DNA from: Gammaproteobacteria bacterium
GTDB lineage: Bacteria > Pseudomonadota > Gammaproteobacteria > Enterobacterales > Alteromonadaceae
NCBI GenBank assembly: GCA_018825965.1
Contig: JAHKAA010000034.1
Coordinates: 248,001 to 312,000, forward strand
DNA length: 64,000 nt
Direction: 5' to 3'
The notes below the pieces were generated by a model, which had not been told where the DNA came from, did no database searches, and saw nothing but the letters and a program-made list of their open reading frames with translations. Made by a program: the position numbers and the translations under genes. Of this stretch, positions 43,675 through 53,568 are shown in pieces; within the stretch, counting starts at the first letter, position 1, and the number at the start of each line of letters is the position of its first letter.

Positions 43675-46272
43675 ATGGCGAAATCACTAGTCATAGTCGA
43701 ATCACCGGCGAAAGCTAAAACCATCAATAAATACCTGGGAAACGATTTTATCGTTAAATCCAGCGTAGGTCATATCCGCGATCTGCCCACCAGCAGTAAT
43801 AAAGACAAGGTCAAAGAAGACAAAACTAAGCTCAGCAAAGAGCAAAAAGAGTATCAGGCTCTGGTTGAACGTATGGGCATAGATCCAAACAACGACTGGC
43901 AAGCCCGTTACGAAATTTTGCCCGGCAAAGAGAAAGTCGTCAAAGAGCTGAAAGCTCTGGCTGAAAAAGCTGACACTGTTTATCTGGCAACAGACTTAGA
44001 CCGCGAAGGGGAGGCTATTGCCTGGCACCTTCAGGAAATTATTGGTGGCGAGCATCAAAAGTTTAAGCGGGTGGTGTTTAACGAAATCACTCAAAACGCT
44101 ATAAAAAATGCTTTTGTTGAACCGGGTGAAGTCAATCAGCACCGCGTCAATGCTCAGCAAGCCCGTCGCTTTTTAGACCGGGTTGTGGGTTTTATGGTCT
44201 CCCCATTGCTGTGGAAAAAAGTAGCCCGTGGCTTATCCGCTGGTCGTGTGCAGTCCGTGGCTGTGCGTTTAGTGGTGGAGCGTGAGCGTGAAATTAAAGC
44301 TTTTGTGCCTGAAGAATACTGGACTGTTGCTGCGGATACGCAAACCAATGCAGGTGTAACGCTGCAGCTGGACGTCGCTAAACAGGCCGGAAAAGCCTTC
44401 AGACCTGAAAATAAAGCCCAGACCGATGCTGCTGTGGCTGTGTTGCAAAAAGCAAGCTATGAAGTCATTGAGCGTGAAGATAAGCCGTCGGGCAGTAAAG
44501 CTCAGGCGCCTTTTATCACCTCGACTTTACAACAAGCCGCCAGTACCCGTTTAGGTTATGGTGTGAAAAAAACCATGATGCTGGCACAGCGTTTGTACGA
44601 AGCCGGTCATATTACCTATATGCGTACCGACTCAACCAACTTAAGTGTGGATGCGCTGACCGCCTGTCGTGACTATATTGAACAAAATTTTGGCACCAGG
44701 TATTTGCCAGAGCAGCCATTAAGTTACGGCAGCAAAGCCAATGCCCAGGAAGCGCATGAAGCTATCCGTCCATCTGATGTCTTTGTGTTGGCCAGTAGCC
44801 TGCAGGATATGGAAGCCGATGCCCGTAAACTTTACGAGCTGATTTGGCGCCAGTTTGTGGCCTGTCAGATGCCTTCTGCCCAGTATGATGTCACAGTCAT
44901 CACTGTGGCGGCTGCTGACTTTGAATTAAAAGCCAAAGGCCGGGTGTTACGTTTTGATGGCTGGACTAAAGTGCAGCCTGCTCAGAAACGCAAAGACGAA
45001 GAAGAGTTGGAATTACCGGATGTAAAACCGGGTGAAGTATTAAAGTTGGAACAGTTGGTTCCGGCTCAGCATTTTACTAAACCTCCGGCCCGTTTTAGCG
45101 AAGCCAGTTTAGTCAAAGAGCTGGAAAAACGTGGAATAGGTCGTCCTTCCACTTACGCTGCCATTATTTCGACTATTCAGGAACGAGGTTATGTCAAAGT
45201 AGACAACCGTCGTTTTTACGCTGAAAAAATGGGTGAAATTGTTACCGACCGTTTAGTCGAAAACTTCGGCGATTTAATGAGTTACGATTTTACTGCCAAT
45301 ATGGAAGTACGCCTTGATGACATAGCTCATGGTGAACTGCAATGGCGTAAAGTATTGGATCAGTTTTATGGCGATTTCTCGCAGCAGTTAAAAACCGCAG
45401 AATCGGACCCGGAGCAGGGTGGCATGCGTACGAATCAGTTCGTACTGACGGATATTGCCTGTCCTACCTGTGGTCGCCAGATGGGGATCCGCACCGCATC
45501 TACAGGTGTGTTTTTAGGCTGTTCAGGCTACAACCTGCCGCCAAAAGAACGTTGCACCACCACTATGAATTTGACGCCTGGTGATGATGCGGTGGAAGTG
45601 GCGGATGACGACGAGTTAGAAACCGAAATACTGCGTCATAAAAAACGTTGCGCTAAATGCGGCACCGCCATGGATCATTACCTGATTGACGAGCAGCGTA
45701 AGCTCTATGTCTGCGGTAATAACCCGGGCTGTGACGGTTATCTGGTTGAAGCTGGTGTCTTCAAACTCAAAGGTTATGACGGCCCACTGATCGAATGTGA
45801 AAAGTGTGGTTCGGATATGCAGCTAAAATCAGGTCGTTTTGGTAAATATTTTGGTTGCACTAATGACAGCTGTAAAAATACCCGTAAACTTTTGAAAAAT
45901 GGTGAAGCTGCACCACCAAAAGAAGACCCGGTGCATTTGCCTGAACTCAAATGCGAAAAATCAGAGACCTATTTTGTGTTGCGTGATGGTGCTGCAGGTT
46001 TATTCCTGGCAGCTGCTACTTTCCCTAAATCCAGGGAAACCCGGGCGCCACTGGTGTCTGAATTAGCTCGTTTTAAAGACCGTCTGGTGCCGAAGTTCCA
46101 TTACCTGGCTGATGCTCCTGCGGCTGATGCTTCAGGCAATCCAAGCATCATCCGCTGGAGTCGTAAGACTAAGCAGCAGTATGTAATGACGGAAAAGGAC
46201 GGTAAAGCCACTGGCTGGTCGGCCTGGTACGAAAATGGCCGCTGGGTTGTGACTAAAGAAAAAGAGAAGTGA
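43675..46272 (+). CDS. topA: DNA topoisomerase I TopA
   Basis: Type IA topoisomerase that relaxes negative supercoils. TOPRIM start [19 protein letters not shown], metal motif [12 protein letters not shown] (107-118), active-site Tyr315 in [13 protein letters not shown]-terminal Cys-rich zinc ribbons ([28 protein letters not shown]) complete the 865-aa protein. The topA-cysB neighbourhood matches enterobacteria, although here two minus-strand genes lie between them. Confidence 0.97.
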   Translation: MAKSLVIVESPAKAKTINKYLGNDFIVKSSVGHIRDLPTSSNKDKVKEDKTKLSKEQKEYQALVERMGIDPNNDWQARYEILPGKEKVVKELKALAEKADTVYLATDLDREGEAIAWHLQEIIGGEHQKFKRVVFNEITQNAIKNAFVEPGEVNQHRVNAQQARRFLDRVVGFMVSPLLWKKVARGLSAGRVQSVAVRLVVEREREIKAFVPEEYWTVAADTQTNAGVTLQLDVAKQAGKAFRPENKAQTDAAVAVLQKASYEVIEREDKPSGSKAQAPFITSTLQQAASTRLGYGVKKTMMLAQRLYEAGHITYMRTDSTNLSVDALTACRDYIEQNFGTRYLPEQPLSYGSKANAQEAHEAIRPSDVFVLASSLQDMEADARKLYELIWRQFVACQMPSAQYDVTVITVAAADFELKAKGRVLRFDGWTKVQPAQKRKDEEELELPDVKPGEVLKLEQLVPAQHFTKPPARFSEASLVKELEKRGIGRPSTYAAIISTIQERGYVKVDNRRFYAEKMGEIVTDRLVENFGDLMSYDFTANMEVRLDDIAHGELQWRKVLDQFYGDFSQQLKTAESDPEQGGMRTNQFVLTDIACPTCGRQMGIRTASTGVFLGCSGYNLPPKERCTTTMNLTPGDDAVEVADDDELETEILRHKKRCAKCGTAMDHYLIDEQRKLYVCGNNPGCDGYLVEAGVFKLKGYDGPLIECEKCGSDMQLKSGRFGKYFGCTNDSCKNTRKLLKNGEAAPPKEDPVHLPELKCEKSETYFVLRDGAAGLFLAAATFPKSRETRAPLVSELARFKDRLVPKFHYLADAPAADASGNPSIIRWSRKTKQQYVMTEKDGKATGWSAWYENGRWVVTKEKEK

Positions 46273-46279
46273 TAGAGTA

Positions 46280-46310
46280 TTAAAAAAGGCGCCTCAGGCG
46301 CCTTTTTTAA
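46280..46310. terminator. Bidirectional terminator after topA
   Basis: AAAAAAGGCGCC-TCA-GGCGCCTTTTTT, symmetrical, between topA and the convergent membrane protein gene. Confidence 0.92.
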
Positions 46311-46317
46311 TACCACA

Positions 46318-47079
46318 TTACCACTTACGTTTCGGGGCGAACAGCACATCCAGATCGTTGTTTTCCTGCTCGGCTTTTTTCTGTCTGTCGCGCAGGTTGC
46401 CTTCTTTTAATTCAGTCGCAATATCTTCAAGTATGGTCATCACTTCACTTTTACGGGTTGTGACATAGTCATCGGCATGGGCACAGTTCGATAAAGTGGT
46501 GAGTGCTTTTTCATAACACTGACGGGCTGAGCCCAGCATATTGCCTGCTCTTGCCTGATTGCCTCTCTTTATCTGGCTTTCCACATTAATGCGTAATTGC
46601 AGCATTTCCAGTCGTCTGTCTTCCTGCACTACGGTTTGGGTGTCTATATTGCCGCGGGCATGTTCGCTTCGCAAAATAGTGCGGAGCTTTTTAATGCCCT
46701 GGATCATGCCAATAATTTGTTTGTCATTATCTGGCATGGTTAAGCCTTCGACCACCATATCGCCTGCGGCGGTATCATTTAAACGGGCTTCTGTCTCTCC
46801 AATACGTTTTTTCAAATCTTTTGAATTGGGTTCCAGTTCCAGCATGGCTTTGAGCGTAACAGCTATACGTTTAAGCAACATCTGCATAATGCCTTTTGTC
46901 ATAGGCACATTGGCTGAGTTCAACAGAATGTCTTCTGTATCTTCCAGCAGAGTTCTGAGCTTGGAAAACTCAGCCCTTTTCAGGGCGGCCAGTCGCTCTT
47001 TATGCTGCTGCACGGCGTTCATAATGACGGCGATAATCACCAGTGCAACAACCAGCACAATGATAATAGTAAAAAGCAT
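46318..47079 (-). CDS. Membrane-anchored coiled-coil protein of unknown function
   Basis: A 253-residue protein with an N-terminal membrane anchor (MLFTIIIVLVVALVIIAVIM), then a long, mostly helical and charged cytosolic part with ERLAALKRAEFSKLRTLLED and a TPR-like stretch near NMLGSARQCYEKALTTLSNC. I do not recognise a named family. Its upstream neighbour on the same strand is an orphan histidine kinase (91 nt gap), so both could be transcribed together. Confidence 0.65.
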   Translation of the reverse strand: MLFTIIIVLVVALVIIAVIMNAVQQHKERLAALKRAEFSKLRTLLEDTEDILLNSANVPMTKGIMQMLLKRIAVTLKAMLELEPNSKDLKKRIGETEARLNDTAAGDMVVEGLTMPDNDKQIIGMIQGIKKLRTILRSEHARGNIDTQTVVQEDRRLEMLQLRINVESQIKRGNQARAGNMLGSARQCYEKALTTLSNCAHADDYVTTRKSEVMTILEDIATELKEGNLRDRQKKAEQENNDLDVLFAPKRKW

Positions 47080-47170
47080 CCAAACTCCGTTGCCCGGGCC
47101 TTGACCCGGCTTTTTGTTTTAAGGCCGGGTGTTAATCCTGACCTTACTAAATTTCTGTGTAACGCTCAAC

Positions 47171-47863
47171 TCAGGGTAAATACAGGCTGAACATAGCTCC
47201 GCCATATACACCCCCATTATTTAAACGAATAAAACCAGTTTTACCATGATTTTTGTGCGCTTTGGCGATTAATCCTGCAAAAAACAGGCCTAAACCTGTA
47301 CGGCCAGCGGCTAAGTTTAAATCTTTCATCAGCGTATCGGCATTTTCCAGCATAAATTCAGGATAACCCGGGCCATCATCATGCAGTTCTATCGCCAGCC
47401 CATATTCAGTCAGCTCTGCTCTTAATAACAATTTGCTTTTGGTGTAGCGTAACGCATTCACAAACATATCGTTCAGCAGGTTGCTGATCAGATCGCTGTC
47501 AAAATACCAGAGTAAATCGCTGCCATCCTGCACTTCGACCTGAATATTTTTCTGATTGATGTACATTTCATTTTTCAGAAGAATTTCTTCAAATAAATCA
47601 GAGATATAATACTGGTCAATTTGCAAAGGTAACTGGTTCTTTTCGATACGGTATAAAGACAACAGTTGCAACAGATTGATATTGAGTCTGTTGGCTTCGT
47701 AATGAATACGGGACAATTCTTCCCGGCCGTTGCTGTCCAGTTGTTGCTGTTCTTGTTGCAGGTTATCAATGGACTGGATCAATAAACACAAGGAGTTTTT
47801 CATATCATGTGCCGCTGATGCCAGCACTGTCGCAAAGTCGATGGATGAGTCTGAAGTTGACAT
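47171..47863 (-). CDS. Soluble orphan histidine kinase
   Basis: A 230-residue kinase core with no membrane segment or sensor domain. The H-box is AHDMKNSLCLLI with His19; the N-box NDMFVNALRYT, the G1 box DDGPGYP and G2 GLGLFFAGLIAKAH form the ATPase. No response regulator gene is adjacent. It may pair with a regulator elsewhere or act as a helper kinase. The 158 nt to cysB hold a likely regulatory palindrome. Confidence 0.8.
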   Translation of the reverse strand: MSTSDSSIDFATVLASAAHDMKNSLCLLIQSIDNLQQEQQQLDSNGREELSRIHYEANRLNINLLQLLSLYRIEKNQLPLQIDQYYISDLFEEILLKNEMYINQKNIQVEVQDGSDLLWYFDSDLISNLLNDMFVNALRYTKSKLLLRAELTEYGLAIELHDDGPGYPEFMLENADTLMKDLNLAAGRTGLGLFFAGLIAKAHKNHGKTGFIRLNNGGVYGGAMFSLYLP

Positions 47864-47934
47864 ACAGTCCCCGATGATCCCGTTGTACTGCCATTGAGAA
47901 GCAAACAGCAGTTTTTTTAGTTACTATTGGTTAT

Positions 47935-47967
47935 ATATTCCAAGTAAATCAAAATAAGTTGGAATAT
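47935..47967. promoter_or_regulatory. 9-bp inverted repeat upstream of cysB (candidate operator)
   Basis: ATATTCCAA (47935-47943) and TTGGAATAT (47959-47967) are exact complements with a 15-nt spacer in the divergent region between the histidine kinase and cysB. It suits autoregulation by CysB or a shared control of both genes. Confidence 0.45.
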
Positions 47968-48018
47968 CCAGATGAATATGTATAGTGTTTATATCATATG
48001 CCAAGAACGGATCACTGA

Positions 48019-48999
<981 letters not shown>

Positions 49000-49014
49000 G
49001 TCGGTTTGACAGAG

Positions 49015-49040
49015 AAAAGGGCCTTGATGGCCCTTTTTTA
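49015..49040 (+). terminator. Intrinsic terminator of cysB
   Basis: AAAGGGCC-TTGAT-GGCCCTTT then T. Confidence 0.9.
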
Positions 49041-49260
49041 GTGCGTGATCTGAATGGGAAAATTCTTGCCATAGTCCGGGTTAGCCCACAAATGCTCAGC
49101 CTGTAAACTGCGCTGCTGTCTTTTTACTCACGCATGTTATTTTTTTGTTTGGGCATCTGGATGTTTACATGGCCATTGTTGAGGTTTATGCTAAACAGAG
49201 ACAAACACATGAATTGCATGGGCAGTATGAAGAAAACTATTGTTAGAAAGGAATGGGCAG

Positions 49261-50139
49261 ATGATTGATTTAAAACTGCTGCGTACCTTACAGGCGTTGC
49301 AGCAGAGCGGCACTTTAGTGGCTGCTGCTGATCAACTGTGCCTGACGCAGTCGGCCTTATCGCATCAGCTCAAAGAAGCCGAATCCTATCTTGGCGCTGC
49401 ACTTTATCTGCGTAAAAGCCAGCCTGTATCATTTAGTCCCCAAGGTCAGCTGCTATTGGAGTTGGCAGCCCAGGTCCTGCCCTTAGTGGCGCAGGCTGAA
49501 GCACAGCTTAAAGGAAAAAGCTTAAACCGTATCCGATTGGCAGTGGAATGCCATGCCTGTTTTCATTGGTTAATGCCTGCTGTGAAAGCTTTTGGGTTGT
49601 TGCAGCCTCAATGCCCGGTCGAGTTTTCTGCTGAAATTGAACACAACGCTTTGGATGCCTTGTTAAGTGATGAGCTGGATTTAGTGCTGACTACAGACCA
49701 ACGTGAGTTGGCGGGTTGTTATTTTGAAGCTTTGTTTGAGATGGAATTATGCCTTGGCGTCAGTGCTGATCACCCACTGGCATCGCAGCCTTTTATCACA
49801 GCACAGCAGCTAAAACAGGACACTTTATTAGGTTATCCATTGCCTTTGGACAGGCAGGATTTATACCGTTATGTGCTGGCTCCGGCTGGTTTGGAGGCAA
49901 AGTTCAGAACTGTGGCGCAAAGCAGTCAGATTTTGCAGCTGATTGCAGCAGGACAGGGAGTTGCATTATTACCGCGTTGGCTGATGGAACCTTATCGTGC
50001 TCAGGGGCTGTTGGCTGTTGTGCCTATAGGGGAACAAGGTTTATTCCGAACTATGTATGCAGCCTGTCGGCAGGGGCAGCAAGAAGCCAACCCACTGCGA
50101 CAGTTATTAGAGCAAATCAGCCTGTATCAGCCTTCGTAA
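49261..50139 (+). CDS. metR: LysR-type regulator MetR
   Basis: Regulator of methionine genes with homocysteine as coeffector. It starts [20 protein letters not shown], and [20 protein letters not shown] and [18 protein letters not shown] follow the MetR pattern; the ligand domain has [19 protein letters not shown], very like MetR. ATG 49261 is chosen for the AAGGA at 9 nt; a TTG frame starts at 49240. The stop overlaps the convergent queC by 13 nt. No met biosynthesis gene is next to it. Confidence 0.88.
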   Translation: MIDLKLLRTLQALQQSGTLVAAADQLCLTQSALSHQLKEAESYLGAALYLRKSQPVSFSPQGQLLLELAAQVLPLVAQAEAQLKGKSLNRIRLAVECHACFHWLMPAVKAFGLLQPQCPVEFSAEIEHNALDALLSDELDLVLTTDQRELAGCYFEALFEMELCLGVSADHPLASQPFITAQQLKQDTLLGYPLPLDRQDLYRYVLAPAGLEAKFRTVAQSSQILQLIAAGQGVALLPRWLMEPYRAQGLLAVVPIGEQGLFRTMYAACRQGQQEANPLRQLLEQISLYQPS

Positions 50140-50804
50140 GCCAGTGGATCTGTTGCTTGGTTTAGCTCAAAAGCTTCCAGCCGTTCCTGACAAGATCCAC
50201 ATTTACCACAGGCTTTTTCACGACCGTTGTAGCAGGTCCAGGTTTTGCTGTAATCCAGACCCATGGCTAAACCATCCCGTAAAATTTCGATTTTGGTCTG
50301 GCTTAAATAAGGGCTGACAATGTCTACCGGTTCGTAGTTAGCCACCTGACAAACTTCATTCATTTTATGCACAAAATCAGGACGGCAGTCCGGATAGATA
50401 AAATGATCACCAGAATGAGCACCGTAATACACAGCACGGGCATTCAGCGACACCGCATAACCTACGGCCAAGGACAATAAAATCATATTGCGGTTCGGCA
50501 CCACAGTGGATTTCATCGTATCTGCCGCATAGTGGCCTTCAGGAATTTGAATATCTTCATGAGTGCTGTCTGGTGCCATCAGGCTGGAACCGGCCAGTAA
50601 CTGATTAATCGCAGAAATATCCACCACTTTATGCGGAACCCCTAACTCCTCACACACACTGCGGGCACAGACCAGTTCTTTAACATGACGCTGACCATAG
50701 TTAAAAGACAGGGCATAGACTTCATGACCATCAGCTATGGCTTTGTGCAACACGGTAAATGAATCCATACCGCCGGAATAGATCACAACAACTTTTTGCG
50801 GCAT
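50127..50804 (-). CDS. queC: 7-cyano-7-deazaguanine synthase QueC
   Basis: Makes preQ0 from carboxy-deazaguanine in queuosine synthesis. ATP pyrophosphatase motif SGGMDS (10-15), and the C-terminal zinc site [19 protein letters not shown]. Length 225. It is divergent from queE across an 87-nt shared control region and overlaps the 3' end of metR by 13 nt. Confidence 0.95.
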   Translation of the reverse strand: MPQKVVVIYSGGMDSFTVLHKAIADGHEVYALSFNYGQRHVKELVCARSVCEELGVPHKVVDISAINQLLAGSSLMAPDSTHEDIQIPEGHYAADTMKSTVVPNRNMILLSLAVGYAVSLNARAVYYGAHSGDHFIYPDCRPDFVHKMNEVCQVANYEPVDIVSPYLSQTKIEILRDGLAMGLDYSKTWTCYNGREKACGKCGSCQERLEAFELNQATDPLAYEG

Positions 50805-50821
50805 CTGTCAGGCTCTCTCGC

Positions 50822-50827
50822 TATAAT
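50822..50827 (+). promoter_or_regulatory. Candidate -10 box for queE
   Basis: A perfect TATAAT lies 65 nt before the queE start in the 87-nt queC-queE gap. No good -35 is present at the standard distance, so the promoter may be helped by an activator. Confidence 0.35.
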
Positions 50828-50891
50828 AGGCAAAATTTCGGGCGCGCATTGTACTGTATCTGAGCCTGTAGCTAAAGGAAAACCCCACAAA

Positions 50892-51557
50892 GTGTATAAA
50901 GTAAACGAGATTTTCGAGACCATTCAGGGTGAAGGCAGTTACACCGGCACTCCTGCTATTTTTCTGCGTTTACAAGGTTGTCCTGTAGGCTGCTCCTGGT
51001 GTGACACCAAACAGACCTGGGAAATCGATCCGGATCTGCAATTGAGCCCTGCGGCTATTTTAGAGAAAAAAGCCGACTCGGATCACTGGTGCAGTTTATC
51101 TTCAACCCAAGTGTTGCAGTTGTTTGCCGACAAAGGCTACCGCGCTAAACATGTGGTGATCACAGGTGGCGAGCCTTGTATGTATGATTTACGGCCTTTG
51201 TGTGAACTGTTGCATTCTGTCGGGTATTCCACTCAGATTGAAACCAGCGGTACCTTTGAAATTCTCGCGCCGCAAAGCACCTTTGTCACGGTTTCGCCAA
51301 AAGTGAATATGAAAGGGGGTTACGAAGTGCTGCGTACAGCACTGGAACGCGCTAATGAAATTAAGCACCCTGTCGCTATGGAAAAACATATAGAGGAGCT
51401 GTTGGAGCTGCTGCAGGGGCTGGATTTAACCCATACACTGGTATACCTGCAGCCGATCAGTCAAAAAGCCAAAGCCACCCAGCTTGCTATTGAATTCTGT
51501 AAGCAGCACAACTGGCGTTTAAGTGTTCAGGTGCATAAATATCTGGGGATTAACTGA
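50892..51557 (+). CDS. queE: 7-carboxy-7-deazaguanine synthase QueE
   Basis: Radical SAM enzyme forming the deazaguanine ring carboxylate. The iron-sulfur motif CX3CX2C is Cys30, Cys34 and Cys37 in LQGCPVGCSWCDTKQTW. GTG 50892 begins MYKVNEIFETIQGEGSYTG, the family opening (221 aa); a 253-aa frame opening at 50796 overlaps queC and is not needed. Its 3' end overlaps the convergent Lon-N gene by 8 nt. Confidence 0.95.
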   Translation: MYKVNEIFETIQGEGSYTGTPAIFLRLQGCPVGCSWCDTKQTWEIDPDLQLSPAAILEKKADSDHWCSLSSTQVLQLFADKGYRAKHVVITGGEPCMYDLRPLCELLHSVGYSTQIETSGTFEILAPQSTFVTVSPKVNMKGGYEVLRTALERANEIKHPVAMEKHIEELLELLQGLDLTHTLVYLQPISQKAKATQLAIEFCKQHNWRLSVQVHKYLGIN

Positions 51558-52140
51558 TTTCCTCCAGACTGTCTTCCAGCCAGAGTTCCAGATCTTTGGC
51601 TGTGTCAGTCAGCTCCTGCTCAAGCCACTGACGTTTTAAATGAGGCGTCAGGGGTAACAGCTCCATCCAGCGTGACACCAGCCAGCATAAATTGTCAGGT
51701 TCGGGCTGCGGGTACAAAGTGGCCAGTTCAGGGTATTGTTTAAACACCAGCTGTAATTTATGCCACAACAGCTGCTGCTCCGCGCTGGTGTTCTGTGCTG
51801 TCCAAAATGGCAGCGGAGTCAGTTCTGCCACATGTAACTGATCATATTCCTGCCACCTTTTGCTGATGTGATAACGGCCTGTTCCTTCGACAGTAATGCC
51901 AAGCAAACCATCAGGCAGTTGCTCAAAATCAACAATAGACACCAGTGTGACTTCAGGGCAAATTCTGTCCTGATGATGCTGGCTCACCAAAGGGTTAACA
52001 CTGGCGATGGCAAAAGGCCTGATGCCGCTGCTGGCGTCTTTCATCAGGCGTAAATAACGGGGTTCGAATAAACGCAGACGCATTCTGCCTTCAGGCAGCA
52101 GCAGGGTATTCAATGGAAATAAAGCTATTGTTGGGTTCAT
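51550..52140 (-). CDS. Lon N-terminal-domain-like protein
   Basis: A stand-alone homologue of the Lon protease N-terminal substrate-binding domain (196 aa). It begins NPTIALFPLNTLLLPEGRMR, then LRLFEPRYLRLM, and LVSIVDFEQLPDGLLGITVEG, the recognised LON-domain pattern; no ATPase or protease domain is present. Related proteins are widespread and their role is not settled. It is 55 nt downstream of the DUF2069 gene. Confidence 0.85.
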   Translation of the reverse strand: MNPTIALFPLNTLLLPEGRMRLRLFEPRYLRLMKDASSGIRPFAIASVNPLVSQHHQDRICPEVTLVSIVDFEQLPDGLLGITVEGTGRYHISKRWQEYDQLHVAELTPLPFWTAQNTSAEQQLLWHKLQLVFKQYPELATLYPQPEPDNLCWLVSRWMELLPLTPHLKRQWLEQELTDTAKDLELWLEDSLEEIS

Positions 52141-52195
52141 AACCGCATGTCGTTAACTACTCTGCGATTATGTACGCTGGCGTTGTTGCTTTAGA

Positions 52196-52624
52196 TTAGT
52201 CTTTGATGCTTCTTATTGGATCATCTTTTAATTTAGGGATTTTTAAACCCAGCTCTCTGCCTCTGTTGCGGGCGTAATAAGTGCAGCCAACAAACATCAG
52301 GCAGGAAAACAGCAGCTCCAGCAGCGCCAGATAAAACTCAGTACCGGAACTTACCCACAAATGGGTCAGGCTGTGGATCATATACAGCATCACAATAAAA
52401 TTCGCCCAGGCAAAGGTATAAGCTTTGCCGGTGATCATGCCCCAAAGCGGAAACCACAAAGGGGCCCACAACAAAGCCAGCAGAATCCTGGCACTGCCAA
52501 GTTCTGGTGGGGCTAACCATAAAACCCAAAGGGGGATCAGCAGAAAAAGCCCGCTAAAACCAAGACGGCCAAGCCAAAGATAAAGGCGGGTGGAGGAGGC
52601 CATAGCTACAGAAGAGTGTGTCAT
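52196..52624 (-). CDS. DUF2069 membrane protein
   Basis: A 142-residue inner membrane protein with four helices (LGFSGLFLLIPLWVLWL, the LLALLWAPLWFPLWGMI stretch, FAWANFIVMLYMIHSLTHLW, LLELLFSCLMFVGCTYYA). It matches the DUF2069 pattern. Its start overlaps the wrbA stop by 4 nt, so it is part of the bepA-arsC-wrbA unit. Function unknown. Confidence 0.85.
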   Translation of the reverse strand: MTHSSVAMASSTRLYLWLGRLGFSGLFLLIPLWVLWLAPPELGSARILLALLWAPLWFPLWGMITGKAYTFAWANFIVMLYMIHSLTHLWVSSGTEFYLALLELLFSCLMFVGCTYYARNRGRELGLKIPKLKDDPIRSIKD

Positions 52625-53208
52625 AAAGTACTGAATCCGGAGGTTTTTAATGCGATAGCGGCTAATGCCAGACGTTTGCCAAATTGAAGCGCCAGTTGAT
52701 GCTCATCTTTGCTTAAGCTGTCTGAAGCCGATAAACCACTGACATGACTTGGACCATAAGGAGTGCCACCTGTTTGGGTATGATGCAGCTCTGGTTCAAG
52801 GTAAGGTAGCCCAACAACCAGCATACCGTGATGCAGCAAAGGTAACATCATACTGAGTAAGTTGGCTTCATTACCACCATGCATGCTGCCAGAGGAAGTA
52901 AATACACCGGCAGGTTTGTCCATTAAAGCGCCTTTGAGCCACAGACTACTGGTGTTATCCCAAAAGGCTTTCAGTGGTGCAGCCATATTGCCAAAACGCA
53001 CCGGACTGCCAAAAGCAAAGCCGTCCGCATCCAGCAAGTCCTGCTCCGTCACAACAGGATGAAGGCCAGGCACTGAACCGTCTAAAGCCGGTACAGTCCG
53101 CAGCATCACTACAGCGCCGGCTTGCTGGGCACCAATAGCAATTTTTTCAGCTAAAGCGGCAACAGAACCATGACGGGAGTAATACAAAATAAGTAACACA
53201 GCTTTCAT
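52621..53208 (-). CDS. wrbA: NAD(P)H:quinone oxidoreductase WrbA-like flavoprotein
   Basis: Flavodoxin-fold FMN enzyme reducing quinones. FMN-loop YYSRHGSVAALAEKIA near the start, DGFAFGSPVRFGNMAAPLKAF and TSSGSMHGGNEAN further on. Length 195 fits WrbA. It overlaps both neighbours by 4 nt (arsC-like upstream, DUF2069 downstream), showing translational coupling within the operon. Confidence 0.9.
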   Translation of the reverse strand: MKAVLLILYYSRHGSVAALAEKIAIGAQQAGAVVMLRTVPALDGSVPGLHPVVTEQDLLDADGFAFGSPVRFGNMAAPLKAFWDNTSSLWLKGALMDKPAGVFTSSGSMHGGNEANLLSMMLPLLHHGMLVVGLPYLEPELHHTQTGGTPYGPSHVSGLSASDSLSKDEHQLALQFGKRLALAAIALKTSGFSTL

Positions 53209-53552
53209 GCCAGCAGCGCCAGCATTTTATCGGCAGGACGGGCGATCACTGCTTTGCTGCCCACCTGCACCACTGGTCTTTCCATCAGTTTTGGATGAAG
53301 CACTATAGCTTCAATCAATTGCTGTTCGGACAAAACAGGATTGGCCAGATCCAGCGCTTTGTATTCATCTTCTTTGCTGCGTAATAAATCACGCACAGGT
53401 AACTGCAGCGCCTGAAGTAAAAGGCTCAGTTCATCAGCAGATAAAGGTTGTTCCAGATAATAACGGATAGAAAAATCTTTACCGCTTTGCTCCAGCAGTG
53501 CTAATGCTTCACGACTTTTTGAACATCTATTGTTGTGGTACAGCGTAATCAT
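53205..53552 (-). CDS. ArsC-family protein (YfgD-like)
   Basis: Arsenate reductase/Spx fold protein of 115 residues. The catalytic-type Cys9 is in NNRCSKSREAL, and RSKEDEYKALDL and HPKLMERPVV are family landmarks. In E. coli the neighbour of bepA is yfgD, so this is probably that protein rather than a true arsenic-resistance enzyme; no ars genes are nearby. It follows bepA by 16 nt. Confidence 0.88.
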   Translation of the reverse strand: MITLYHNNRCSKSREALALLEQSGKDFSIRYYLEQPLSADELSLLLQALQLPVRDLLRSKEDEYKALDLANPVLSEQQLIEAIVLHPKLMERPVVQVGSKAVIARPADKMLALLA

Positions 53553-53568
53553 AAATAGTGCCTTGAAT

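Noticed and set aside
47088..47125. GC-rich dyad between the histidine kinase and the coiled-coil gene as a terminator
   Set aside because: The ACCCGGC/GCCGGGT arms can pair, but the following bases are not T-rich on the minus strand, so I do not call a terminator; co-transcription remains possible.
53205..53552. Arsenic resistance role for the ArsC-like gene
   Set aside because: Its place beside bepA matches yfgD, and no arsB, arsR or acr3 gene is present, so resistance is not a supported claim.
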